From Sphingomonas morindae (GTDB lineage Bacteria; Pseudomonadota; Alphaproteobacteria; Sphingomonadales; Sphingomonadaceae): a stretch of DNA of 64,000 nucleotides. Of this stretch, positions 19,350 to 27,506 are shown piece by piece. Under the pieces are notes generated by a model. That model saw only the letters and a program-made list of their open reading frames with translations. It had not been told where the DNA came from and ran no database searches. The stretch is from NCBI RefSeq assembly GCF_023822065.1, contig NZ_CP084930.1, forward strand, positions 496,001 through 560,000. Direction: 5' to 3'. The first letter of the stretch is position 1. Every line of letters begins with the position of its first letter. The position numbers were made by a program, and so were the translations under genes.

Positions 19350-21938
19350 GTGACCCAGACCGCTCCGCACACGCCGATGATGGCGCAATACCACGCGCTC
19401 AAGGCGCAGGCGTCCGATTGCCTGCTTTTCTACCGTATGGGCGATTTTTTCGAGCTGTTCCACGAGGACGCGACGATCGCCGCGCAATGCCTGGATATTG
19501 CGCTGACCGCGCGGGGCGACGGCATTCCGATGTGCGGCGTGCCGATCCATGCCGCCGATGCCTATCTCGCCCGGCTGATCCGCGCGGGCCATCGCGTCGC
19601 CGTGGCGGAGCAGGTGGAGACGCCGGAGCAGGCGAAGAAGCGCGGCGGATCCAAGGCGCTGGTGGAACGCAGGATCATCCGGCTGGTGACGGCGGGCACG
19701 CTGACCGAGGAGGCGCTGCTCGATTCGCGCGCCGCCAACTGGCTCGTCGCGCTCGCCGAGCAGGGGCAGCAGATCGGCCTCGCCGCCGCCGACATCTCGA
19801 CCGGGCGCTTCGAGTTGGCGAGCGTGGCGCGCGCGGCGCTGGACGCGGAGCTGGCGCGGCTCGGCCCCTCGGAGATCGTCGTCGCGGAGGGCGCGACGCT
19901 GGCCGGGGTGGAGCAGCCGCGCGGCGATTTCGCGGCGGCGGCGGGCGAGCGGCGGCTCAAGGCGCGCTTCGGCGTGGCGAGCCTGGACGGCTTCGGCCAG
20001 TTCGACGCGGCGGCGCTGGCGGCGGCGGGCGGGCTGCTCGCCTATCTCGAGCGGACCGCGCAGGGCGCGGCCACCTTCCTCCAGCCGCCGCTGCCGCGCA
20101 CCGCCGAGGATCACATGGCGATCGACGCCGCCACGCGCGACAGCCTCGAGCTGACCCGCACCCAGACGGGCGAGCGCAAGGGCAGTCTGCTCGACGCGGT
20201 GGACCGCACCGTGACGGGCGCGGGCGCGCGGCTGCTGGCGGCCGATCTCGCCGCGCCGCTCAACGCCGCCGACCGGATCGAGGCGCGGCTGGCGCTGGTC
20301 GGCTGGCTGGCGGCGGAGGGCGGCGCGCGCGAGGGGCTGCGCGGCGCCCTGCGCGCGCTTCCCGATATCGGCCGGGCGCTGGGCCGGCTCGTCGCCGGGC
20401 GCGGCTCGCCCCGCGATCTCGGCCAGCTGCGCGACGGGCTGGGGGCGGCGCGCCTCGTGCATGACCGGCTCGCCGCGCTGGCCGATCCGCCGCCGCTGCT
20501 CGCCACGCTGCTGCCGGCGCTGCGCGGCCATGGCGCGCTGGTGGAGGAGCTGCGCCGCGCGCTGGTGCCGACGCCGCCGATCGAGGCGGCGCAGGGCGGC
20601 TTCATCGCCGACGGCTTCGACCCGGCGCTCGACGATCTGCGCGCGCTGAGCCAGGATGGCCGCCGGGCGATCGCCGCGCTCGAGGCGCGGTATCGCGAGC
20701 AGACGGGCATCGCCGCGCTCAAGATCCGCCACAATGGCGTGCTCGGCTATCATGTCGAGGTGGCGGCGCGCCATGCGGACGCGCTGATGGCGGCCGATAG
20801 CGGCTTCACCCATCGCCAGACGCTGGCGGGGGTGGTGCGCTTCAACGCGCCCGACCTGCACGAGGCGGCGCTGAAGGTGGCGCAGGCCGGCGCGCATGCG
20901 CTGGTGGCCGAGCAGGCGCATCTGGAGGCGCTGACCCAAGCCGCGCTCGATCGCCGCGACGCGATCTGCGCCACCGCCGACGCGCTCGCGCGGCTCGACG
21001 TGGCGGCCGGGCTGGCCGAGCGCGCGGTGGAGGGCGGCTGGTGCCGGCCGACCCTGCTGCCCTTTCCCTGTTTCGAGATCGAGGGCGGCCGCCATCCGGT
21101 GGTGGAGGCGGCGGTGGCGCGCGCCGGCGAGCGCTTCGTCGCCAATGACTGCCTGCTCACCGAGGAGTCGCGCCTCTGGCTCGTCACCGGGCCGAACATG
21201 GGCGGCAAATCCACCTTTCTCCGGCAGAATGCGCTAATCGCGGTGCTGGCCCAGGCGGGCAGCTTCGTGCCGGCCGCCACCGCCCGGCTGGGGCTGGTGG
21301 ACCGCCTGTTCAGCCGGGTCGGCGCGTCGGACAATCTGGCGCGGGGGCGCTCCACCTTCATGGTGGAGATGATCGAGACGGCCGCCATCCTCGCCCAGGC
21401 GACGCCGCGCAGCTTCGTGATCCTCGACGAGGTCGGGCGCGGCACCTCGACCTATGACGGGCTGGCGATCGCCTGGGCAGTGGTGGAGGCGGTGCACGAG
21501 ACCAATCGCTGCCGCTGCCTCTTCGCCACCCATTATCACGAACTCACGCGGCTGGCGGGGCGGCTCGACGCGCTCAGCCTCCACCATGTCCGCGCGACCG
21601 AGTGGAAGGGCGATCTGGTGCTGCTCCACGAGGTGGCGCAGGGCGCGGCCGATCGCAGCTACGGGCTGGCGGTGGCGCGGCTGGCGGGGCTGCCGCGGCC
21701 GGTGCTGGCGCGCGCCAAGGAGGTGCTCGCCCGGCTGGAGAAGGGCCGCGACCGCACCGGCGGCCTCGCGGCGGGGCTGGACGAGCTGCCGCTCTTCGCC
21801 GCGCTGGCCGAGCGCGAGACGGCGGCGCGCCCCGATCCGCTGCGCGCCGCGCTGGCCGAGATCGACGCCGACGCGCTGAGCCCGCGCGACGCGCTGGACG
21901 CGCTCTACCGGCTCAAGACGCTGGCCGCCGAGGGCTGA
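19350..21938 (+). CDS. mutS: DNA mismatch repair protein MutS
   Basis: An 862-residue MutS that recognises base mismatches and starts repair. The N-terminal mismatch-binding motif is FYRMGDFFELF (Phe-x-Glu). The C-terminal ATPase has VTGPNMGGKST (about residues 612-622), the signature ASDNLARGRSTFMVEM, the Walker B ILDEVGRGTSTYDG and FATHYHELTRL. The GTG at 19350 is the only start that keeps the conserved N-terminus TPMMAQYHALKAQ with a short leader. TGTAAC 8 bases upstream could be a -10, suggesting a leaderless message, but its -35 is weak. Confidence 0.97.
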   Translation: MTQTAPHTPMMAQYHALKAQASDCLLFYRMGDFFELFHEDATIAAQCLDIALTARGDGIPMCGVPIHAADAYLARLIRAGHRVAVAEQVETPEQAKKRGGSKALVERRIIRLVTAGTLTEEALLDSRAANWLVALAEQGQQIGLAAADISTGRFELASVARAALDAELARLGPSEIVVAEGATLAGVEQPRGDFAAAAGERRLKARFGVASLDGFGQFDAAALAAAGGLLAYLERTAQGAATFLQPPLPRTAEDHMAIDAATRDSLELTRTQTGERKGSLLDAVDRTVTGAGARLLAADLAAPLNAADRIEARLALVGWLAAEGGAREGLRGALRALPDIGRALGRLVAGRGSPRDLGQLRDGLGAARLVHDRLAALADPPPLLATLLPALRGHGALVEELRRALVPTPPIEAAQGGFIADGFDPALDDLRALSQDGRRAIAALEARYREQTGIAALKIRHNGVLGYHVEVAARHADALMAADSGFTHRQTLAGVVRFNAPDLHEAALKVAQAGAHALVAEQAHLEALTQAALDRRDAICATADALARLDVAAGLAERAVEGGWCRPTLLPFPCFEIEGGRHPVVEAAVARAGERFVANDCLLTEESRLWLVTGPNMGGKSTFLRQNALIAVLAQAGSFVPAATARLGLVDRLFSRVGASDNLARGRSTFMVEMIETAAILAQATPRSFVILDEVGRGTSTYDGLAIAWAVVEAVHETNRCRCLFATHYHELTRLAGRLDALSLHHVRATEWKGDLVLLHEVAQGAADRSYGLAVARLAGLPRPVLARAKEVLARLEKGRDRTGGLAAGLDELPLFAALAERETAARPDPLRAALAEIDADALSPRDALDALYRLKTLAAEG

Positions 21939-21953
21939 GCCCGAGCCGGCGGC

Positions 21954-22601
21954 TCATTCGAAGCGGCGGCCGGCCCAGCGGACGCGGCCGATGATCGTGA
22001 CCTCGGCGGGATCGTCGAACAGCAGCGGATCGGCCTCCGGATTGTCGCTGAGCAGGCGGAAGGCGGCGCCCGCGCGGACCAGCCGCTTGACGTGCAGCGC
22101 CCCGCTCAGCCGCACGACATAGAGACCATCCCGGAGGCGATCGGCGGCGTCGCCGCGATCGACCAGGATCTCGTCGCCGGGCGCCAGCGTCGGCCGCATC
22201 GACTCGCCCCGCACCTCGATCAGCGACAGCGAGCCGGGATCGCCGCGCAGCCCGTTCCGCCGCAGCCAGGCCTCGGACACGCCGAAGCCGGCGAGCGCGC
22301 GCTCCTCCTCGGCCACCGCGCCGGGGCCGGCGGAGGCGGCGAGATCGAGCCGGGGCAGGATGCGCAGCGGCGCGGGCGGGGGCGCGGCGGCCTCGGGCGC
22401 GCCCAGCCAGGTTTCGGGCACGCCGAAATAGCGGGCGAGCTGCGCGCGATCCGCCTCGGCCAGGCGGCGCGGACTGCCGCGGTGGAGATATTGGTGCACA
22501 TAGGCGGGATTGCGCCCGATCAGCCGCGACAGCGAGGCGCAATCCTCCCCCGAATCGCGAATCAGGGCGGCGAGCGTCGCGCGGGGATCGGGCAAAACCA
22601 T
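21954..22601 (-). CDS. S24/LexA-like transcriptional repressor (HTH plus peptidase domain)
   Basis: A 215-residue CI/LexA-like regulator. The N-terminal helix-turn-helix (about 8-50) has ASLSRLIGRNPAYVHQYL. A Pro/Ala linker is followed by an S24 self-cleavage domain with Ser134 in GESMRPTL and Lys172 in HVKRL, both members of the catalytic dyad kept. ASAGPG (89-94) offers an Ala-Gly bond where autoproteolysis could occur. The ATG at 22601 has AGGAGG eight bases upstream. The gene diverges from a mini-HTH gene, and the gap is filled with TAGGA boxes. It is not LexA itself (different HTH). DNA-damage control is plausible but unproven. Confidence 0.85.
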   Translation of the reverse strand: MVLPDPRATLAALIRDSGEDCASLSRLIGRNPAYVHQYLHRGSPRRLAEADRAQLARYFGVPETWLGAPEAAAPPPAPLRILPRLDLAASAGPGAVAEEERALAGFGVSEAWLRRNGLRGDPGSLSLIEVRGESMRPTLAPGDEILVDRGDAADRLRDGLYVVRLSGALHVKRLVRAGAAFRLLSDNPEADPLLFDDPAEVTIIGRVRWAGRRFE

Positions 22602-22607
22602 GCGTCC

Positions 22608-22660
22608 TCCTACGGATAGGAAAAATCCTAGACAAGTAGGATTGCGCGAACATGATAGGA
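22608..22660. promoter_or_regulatory. TAGGA/TCCTA operator array between S24 repressor and mini-HTH gene
   Basis: Five copies of a 5-mer in alternating orientation: TCCTA 22608, TAGGA 22617, TCCTA 22626, TAGGA 22637, TAGGA 22656. The first three form two overlapping inverted repeats with 4-bp spacers (TCCTA-CGGA-TAGGA and TAGGA-AAAA-TCCTA). The array sits just upstream of the repressor ATG, as expected of an autoregulated operator. Confidence 0.5.
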
Positions 22661-22694
22661 ACATCTCGAGTCCGCAAGCCCTCCTGGAGGTAGT

Positions 22695-22886
22695 GTGTCG
22701 CAGCCGCTCCTATTCCTCATCCAGCGCCATCTCCGCCGCACCGGCATGCCGCCCACCCGCTTTGGCCGGATGGTGGTGGGCGATCCGCGGTTCGTCCACG
22801 ATCTCCGGCGCGGGCGCGAGGCGCGGCCGGCGACGGTGCGCCGGGTCCAGGCCTGGATCGCCCAGCATGACGAGGCGGCGCGATGA
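22695..22886 (+). CDS. Mini helix-turn-helix-like protein (Cro-like candidate)
   Basis: A 63-residue basic protein starting with GTG behind a strong GGAGGT site. Its sequence can be read as four or five short helices (LFLIQRHLRRTG, then PPTRFGRMVVG, then DPRFVHDLRRG, then ATVRRVQAWIA), a compact XRE/Cro-like HTH. The layout against the divergent S24 gene recalls a CI/Cro pair. The HTH assignment is from pattern reading and needs a profile search. It overlaps the following gene by 4 bp (ATGA). Confidence 0.65.
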   Translation: MSQPLLFLIQRHLRRTGMPPTRFGRMVVGDPRFVHDLRRGREARPATVRRVQAWIAQHDEAAR

Positions 22887-23239
22887 CCGGCGCGACCGAG
22901 CGCGCGCAGGCCGGGCTGTGGCGGGCGCTGGCGGCGCGGCTCGGGCCCGCGACGCTGCTGGCGGCGCGCAGCCGCGACTGGGCGAGCGCCACCTTCGAGG
23001 GCGCGCGCCACCGGCTGACGGTGCGGCTCGACGGTGCGGACGCGGCGCTGCGCGCGGCGGCGGCGCTGGCGACGCTGGACGAGGACGACCTGCCGATGCC
23101 GGGCGGCTTCGTGGCGGACCTGACGGTGATCCGCGCCCAGGCGGCCGAGGCGCCGGTGCTGGCGATCGAGGCGCTGACGATCCGCGATCCCGACGCGGCC
23201 GCCCTGCCCGCGATCAGCGGCGCGCGGCGAGCCGGTTGA
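22883..23239 (+). CDS. Hypothetical protein, translationally coupled to mini-HTH gene
   Basis: A 118-residue protein of unknown function, without membrane segments. It alternates Ala-rich helices with beta-like stretches (ATFEGARHRLTVRLDGADAA, then PMPGGFVADLTVIRAQA). The start ATG lies inside the stop region of the mini-HTH gene, so both are made together and may work together. Its last 26 bp overlap the end of the converging gene at 23214. I know no named family for it. Confidence 0.65.
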   Translation: MTGATERAQAGLWRALAARLGPATLLAARSRDWASATFEGARHRLTVRLDGADAALRAAAALATLDEDDLPMPGGFVADLTVIRAQAAEAPVLAIEALTIRDPDAAALPAISGARRAG

Positions 23240-23999
23240 GTTCGGTGAGCGCGGCGCGCAGATCCTCGCCCAGGTCCCGCTCGCGGCCGAGCCCCTGGTC
23301 CAGCGCGGCGGCGGACAGGCCGTGCGCCATGCCGCCCCGGCGGGCGACGCCCAGCTCGAGCCGATCGACGATATCGGCCAGGCTCGGGCGCGGCGCGGCG
23401 GCGGGCGCGCGGCGCGGGATGATGGCGCGGATCTCCGCCGTCTCCCCGGCACGCTCGGCGGCCGGCGCGGGCGCGGGCACGATGGCGGGTGCCGGCGGGA
23501 GATCGGCATGAGCGGCATCGACGACGACGGCGGCGGCGGCGGGCGCTTCGCGCAGCTCCTCGAACTCGGCCTCCTCCACCAGCGCGGGCGCGGGCGCGGC
23601 GGGCGGCAGCGGCCGGCCGAGATCGCGGCTGGCGCGGATCGGCGCGCGGGGCGGCGCATCGGGATGGGCATCGGCGCGGCGGACGCGATAGGCCGGGGCC
23701 TCGGCCGGCTCCTCCGCCTCCTCCTCGTGCCAGCTCAGGCTGTCCTGCGCGGCGGCCGGGCGGCGGCGGGGGCGGCGCATGGCGAGATAGGCGAGGCCGC
23801 CCAGCGCCCCGCCGCTGGCGAGCGCGAGCAGCGGACGGGCGATCGCCGCGACCGCGCCCATGCCGAGCCGATCGACCAGCGTCACCGGCATGGCGAGCAC
23901 CGCGAAGGCGGCGGCGATGCCCAGCAGCAGCGCGAGCGGCCCCTCAAAGGCCATGCGATCGACGGAGCGGAGCAACGGCTTCAGCATGGAGCGATCCAT
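23214..23999 (-). CDS. Membrane-anchored hypothetical protein
   Basis: A 261-residue protein with two predicted membrane helices in the first third (about 18-42 and 50-72), then a long Ala/Pro/Glu-rich, probably disordered region (about 75-200), and a short conserved-looking helical C-terminus (PSLADIVDRLELGVARRG, then DLGEDLRAALTELNRLAARR). Function unknown. It starts 1 bp after the end of the upstream glycosyltransferase gene on the same strand and is likely co-transcribed, which could tie it to the envelope. Codon use resembles its neighbours. Confidence 0.6.
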   Translation of the reverse strand: MDRSMLKPLLRSVDRMAFEGPLALLLGIAAAFAVLAMPVTLVDRLGMGAVAAIARPLLALASGGALGGLAYLAMRRPRRRPAAAQDSLSWHEEEAEEPAEAPAYRVRRADAHPDAPPRAPIRASRDLGRPLPPAAPAPALVEEAEFEELREAPAAAAVVVDAAHADLPPAPAIVPAPAPAAERAGETAEIRAIIPRRAPAAAPRPSLADIVDRLELGVARRGGMAHGLSAAALDQGLGRERDLGEDLRAALTELNRLAARR

Positions 24000-25253
24000 T
24001 CAACCTCGGGCCCGGGCGGGAAGAAAGCGGGCCCGCTTGGCCCGTCCTTCTGCCAGCTCTCGGTAAACGGGAATATAACGTGCCGCGTTGCGGGCCCAAT
24101 CCCGCTCGCGGCGGACAAAGGCCTGGCCCGCGTCGCGGCGCGCCTCCCAGCTGTCGCGATCGCCGAGAAGGCCGGCGAGCGCGGCGGCGATGGCGGCGGG
24201 ATCATCGGGCGCGAACAGCGTGCCGGTGACGCCGGGCTCGATCAGCTCGCGATGGCCGCCGATATCGGAGGCCGCCACCAGCCGGCGCTGGGCCATGGCC
24301 TCGAGCGGCTTGAGCGGCGTGACCAGCTCGGTGAGGCGCATCCGCTTGCGCGGATAGCAGAGGATATCGATCAGCCCGTAATAGCGCTCGACCTCCTGGT
24401 GCGGCACGCGGCCGACGAAATGGATGCGTTCCGCGACCGGCGACGCCTCGGCCTGGCGGGCGAGCGCCTCGGCGCGGGGGCCGCCACCCACCAGCAGCAG
24501 ATGCGCCGCCGGGCGCGCCGCGACCAGGGCCGGCATCGCCGCGATCAGATCGTCGATCCCCTCATATTCGTAGAAGGAGCCGATAAAGCCGATGATCTCG
24601 GCGCCCTCGAGGCCGAGACGCGCGCGCAGCGCGGCATCGGCGGGGGGCGGATCGCCGAACAGGGCGAGATCGACGCCATTGGGCGAGACGAGGATCTTGG
24701 CGGGATCGATGCCGCGCGCGACGAGATCGCCGCGCAGCCCCTCGCAGATCACCGCCACGGCATCGGCCTTGCGGACCGCGCGCGTTTCGAGAAGGCGCGT
24801 GGCGCGGTAGCGGGCCGAGCCCTCGCGCCCGGTGCCGTTGCCGACCGCCGCATCTTCCCAGAAGGCGCGGATCTCGTAGAGCAGCGGCAGGCCGAGCCGG
24901 CGCGCGGCGCGGCGCGCGGCGAGCGCGGTGAGCACGGGCGAATGGGCGTGGAGCAGATCGGGCCGGAAGCGCGCCGCCGCCGTCTCGATCGCGCGGGCGA
25001 AGGCGCGCACCTCCAGAAGCTCGCGCAGCACCGGCGGCGCCCCGGCGGGCGCGGCCTCGCCCCGGAAGAAGCGCAGCCCCTCGACCATCTCCTCGCCCGG
25101 CTCGGGCAGCGCGGTCTCGGCCGCGTGGCGCGCGCCCGTCACCCCCGCCACGGTGACGCCATGGCCTTCCAGCCCCTTCAGGATCGCGCGGGTGCGGAAG
25201 CTGTAGCCGCTGTGCAGGGGCAGCGAGTGATCAAGCACGTGCAATATGCGCAT
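24000..25253 (-). CDS. Glycosyltransferase, exosortase A system-associated
   Basis: A 417-residue GT4-type (GT-B fold) glycosyltransferase closely matching the group found with exosortase A / PEP-CTERM loci. It starts MRILHVLDHSLPLHSGYSFRTR and has LLYEIRAFWEDAAVGNGTG, VSPNGVDLALF, IIGFIGSFYEYEGIDDL and the donor-binding region RLTELVTPLKPLEAMAQ. It would add a sugar in exopolysaccharide assembly at the cytoplasmic membrane. It diverges from the O-glycosylation ligase gene with 132 bp between them, and both belong to the same system in other genomes. Confidence 0.88.
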   Translation of the reverse strand: MRILHVLDHSLPLHSGYSFRTRAILKGLEGHGVTVAGVTGARHAAETALPEPGEEMVEGLRFFRGEAAPAGAPPVLRELLEVRAFARAIETAAARFRPDLLHAHSPVLTALAARRAARRLGLPLLYEIRAFWEDAAVGNGTGREGSARYRATRLLETRAVRKADAVAVICEGLRGDLVARGIDPAKILVSPNGVDLALFGDPPPADAALRARLGLEGAEIIGFIGSFYEYEGIDDLIAAMPALVAARPAAHLLLVGGGPRAEALARQAEASPVAERIHFVGRVPHQEVERYYGLIDILCYPRKRMRLTELVTPLKPLEAMAQRRLVAASDIGGHRELIEPGVTGTLFAPDDPAAIAAALAGLLGDRDSWEARRDAGQAFVRRERDWARNAARYIPVYRELAEGRAKRARFLPARARG

Positions 25254-25385
25254 GGCGCGGTCCCTTTGCGGCGATCCGAGCCGCCCTCCTGCCAGACCGG
25301 GCTTAACGGCCCGTCAACCGCGCGCGCTTAAGAGCCCGAGACACAAGGCGGGCACATGGGGCGGACGCAAAGGGGCGCGGGCAGG

Positions 25386-25523
25386 ATGATCGATCTCTTC
25401 TCGCTCCTCCTCACCCATGGGCTGATGCTGCTGGCGGCCTGGCGGCTGGTGCGCCGCGCCGATCTGGACCGCGAGGGCCCCGCCCCGGCCCGCGCGCGCT
25501 GGGGCCGCGCCCCGGATGCGTGA
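25386..25523 (+). CDS. Small membrane protein upstream of the O-glycosylation ligase
   Basis: A 45-residue ORF starting MIDLFSLLLTHGLMLLAAWR, one hydrophobic helix followed by a basic tail (VRRADLDRE). It overlaps the next gene by 8 bp, which favours a real coupled gene. An in-frame ATG at 25356 would add ten residues and has AAGG upstream. Short hydrophobic ORFs of this kind occur before the exosortase-associated ligase in related genomes, to my recollection. Function unknown. Confidence 0.5.
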   Translation: MIDLFSLLLTHGLMLLAAWRLVRRADLDREGPAPARARWGRAPDA

Positions 25524-26871
25524 CCTTTTCTTCGTCGGGTTCCTGGCGGTGTTCGTGCTGCTGGGGCTGCGGCGCCCCTATCTCTGGGTGCTCGGCTATG
25601 TCTATGTCGACATCGTCTCGCCGCAGCGCCTCTCTTATTATCTGCTCAACGCGGTGCCGATCTCGCTGATCTTCTTCCTGCTGGCGCTGGGCGGCTGGGC
25701 GCTGCGCGACGAGCATGACGGGCTGCGCCTGTCCGGCCGCCAGGCGCTGATGCTGATGCTGCTGGGCTGGTGCGGCTACACCACGCTGACCGCCGACTTC
25801 CCCACCGAGGCGCTGGAGAAATGGAGCTGGGTGTGGAAGGCGCTGACCTTCGCGCTGTTCCTGCCGGTGACGCTGCGCACCCGGCTGCGGATCGAGGCGC
25901 TGCTGCTGTTCATGGTGCTGTCCGCCGCCTCGATCATCATCGTCGGCGGGGTGAAGACGCTCGCCTCGGGCGGCGGCTACGGCATGCTCAACCTGATGGT
26001 CGACAACAATGCCGGGCTGTACGAGGGATCGATCATCTCGACCGTGGCGGTGGCGATCATCCCGCTGATCCTGGTGCTGGCGCGCTTCGGCACGATCTTC
26101 CCGCGCGACGCGCGGGTGACGCTGTTCGCCGCCGCGCTGATCTTCGCCTGCCTGCTGATCCCGATCGGCACCCAGGCGCGGACCGGGCTGATCTGCATCG
26201 GCCTGCTGGCGGTGCTGCACCTGCGCGACAGCCGCCACCGGCTGCTGTGGATGGGGGGCATGGCGGCGGCGGTGGCGGTGGCGGTGCCGCTGCTGCCGGC
26301 CAGCTATACCGAGCGGATGAACACCATCCAGGGCTATCAGGCCGATCAGTCCGCCTCGACGCGGCTGGCGGTGTGGCGCTGGACCTGGGACTATGTGCAG
26401 GACCATCCCGGCGGCGGCGGCTTCAACGCCTATCTCCAGAACCGGCTGACGGTGCGGCTGAAGGGCACGGCCGAGGGCGACGAGGTGGCGCACGAAAAGA
26501 GCCGCGCCTATCATTCCGCCTATTTCGAGATGCTCGGCGAGCAGGGCTTTTTCGGCTTCGGCCTGTGGCTGGCGCTGCAACTGGCGGGGCTGGCGCAGAT
26601 GGAGCTCTTGCGGCGTCGCTTCCTGCGCAGCGCCGCGCCCGACGAGGCGTGGATCGCGCCGCTCGCGGGCGCGCTCCAGCAGGGGCATCTCATCTATCTG
26701 GTCGGCGCCGGTTTCGTCGCGATCGCCTTCCAGCCCTTCGTGTTCATGCTGATCGCCGCCGAGATCGGGCTGAGCCAATGGGCGCGGCGGACGCGGCCGG
26801 CGGGCACGGCGCGCGGCTTCGCCGCCGCGCCCCCGGTCGCGCCGTGGATCAGGCCGCCTCGATCGACTTGA
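25516..26871 (+). CDS. Putative O-glycosylation ligase/polymerase, exosortase A system-associated
   Basis: A 451-residue polytopic membrane protein with about 10-11 helices, of the Wzy/O-antigen ligase superfamily and the exosortase-A-associated subgroup (starts MRDLFFVGFLAVFVLLGLRRP, then WVLGYVYVDIVSPQRLSYY). The large periplasmic loop with TQARTGLICIG and DHPGGGGFNAYL is where catalysis is expected. It would polymerise or ligate glycan repeat units. The exosortase xrtA, PEP-CTERM proteins and most EPS genes are not in the window. Its 3' end overlaps the converging PfpI gene by 23 bp. Confidence 0.87.
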   Translation: MRDLFFVGFLAVFVLLGLRRPYLWVLGYVYVDIVSPQRLSYYLLNAVPISLIFFLLALGGWALRDEHDGLRLSGRQALMLMLLGWCGYTTLTADFPTEALEKWSWVWKALTFALFLPVTLRTRLRIEALLLFMVLSAASIIIVGGVKTLASGGGYGMLNLMVDNNAGLYEGSIISTVAVAIIPLILVLARFGTIFPRDARVTLFAAALIFACLLIPIGTQARTGLICIGLLAVLHLRDSRHRLLWMGGMAAAVAVAVPLLPASYTERMNTIQGYQADQSASTRLAVWRWTWDYVQDHPGGGGFNAYLQNRLTVRLKGTAEGDEVAHEKSRAYHSAYFEMLGEQGFFGFGLWLALQLAGLAQMELLRRRFLRSAAPDEAWIAPLAGALQQGHLIYLVGAGFVAIAFQPFVFMLIAAEIGLSQWARRTRPAGTARGFAAAPPVAPWIRPPRST

Positions 26872-27391
26872 TCAGCGCCTCGGTGAAGGCGGGGATATCG
26901 TCGGGCTTGCGGCTGGTGATGAGCCGGCCATCGACCTGCACTTCCTTGTCCACCACCTCGGCGCCGGCGTTGCGCAGATCGGTGCGGACCGAGGGCCAGC
27001 TCGTCACCGTCTTGCCTTCCAGCACATCGGCCTCGGCGAGCAGCCAGGGGCCGTGGCAGATCGCCGCCACCGTCTTGTCCGCCGCGAAGAAATCGCGGAC
27101 GATGCGGAGCGCCTCGTCCTGCAGCCGCATCTTGTCGGGATTGGTGGTGCCGCCGGGGATGACCAGCGCGTCATACTCCTCGGCGCGGACCTGGCCGAGC
27201 GTGATATCCGGCGTGATCGTATCGGCCTTTTCGGTATCCTGCACCATGCCCTGGATCGGATCCGTCTTGATCGAGGCGAGCGTGACCTTGGCGCCGGCAT
27301 CGAGCAGCGCCTCGCGCGGGCGGAAGAGTTCGGACTGTTCGAAACCGTCGGTGGCGATGATCAGCACCTTGGCTTGGTCGATGCTCGGCAT
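26849..27391 (-). CDS. PfpI/DJ-1 family protein (type 1 glutamine amidotransferase-like)
   Basis: A 180-residue DJ-1/PfpI superfamily protein. The nucleophile elbow is AAICHGPWLLAEA, with Cys followed by His and an upstream acidic partner in the DGFEQSELFRP region. The motif VIPGGTTNPDKMR is typical of PfpI-like stress proteins (YhbO group), proposed to act as deglycases or chaperones. It has AGGAGG nine bases before the ATG. It ends inside the converging ligase gene. Confidence 0.9.
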   Translation of the reverse strand: MPSIDQAKVLIIATDGFEQSELFRPREALLDAGAKVTLASIKTDPIQGMVQDTEKADTITPDITLGQVRAEEYDALVIPGGTTNPDKMRLQDEALRIVRDFFAADKTVAAICHGPWLLAEADVLEGKTVTSWPSVRTDLRNAGAEVVDKEVQVDGRLITSRKPDDIPAFTEALIKSIEAA

Positions 27392-27506
27392 GGGGGCCTC
27401 CTGCTTTTGTGGGGATCGGCCGGCTGAACGGGTGGCGGGGGCGGCGCGTTCCCGGGAACGGGGCCGGTCCGGTCGCGTTCTGAGCCCACCCTGCCGAGAA
27501 AAGACC

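Noticed and set aside
21954-22601. LexA, the SOS repressor
   Set aside because: The peptidase domain fits, but the N-terminal HTH is XRE/CI-like and lacks the winged LexA DNA-binding domain; length and linker also differ.
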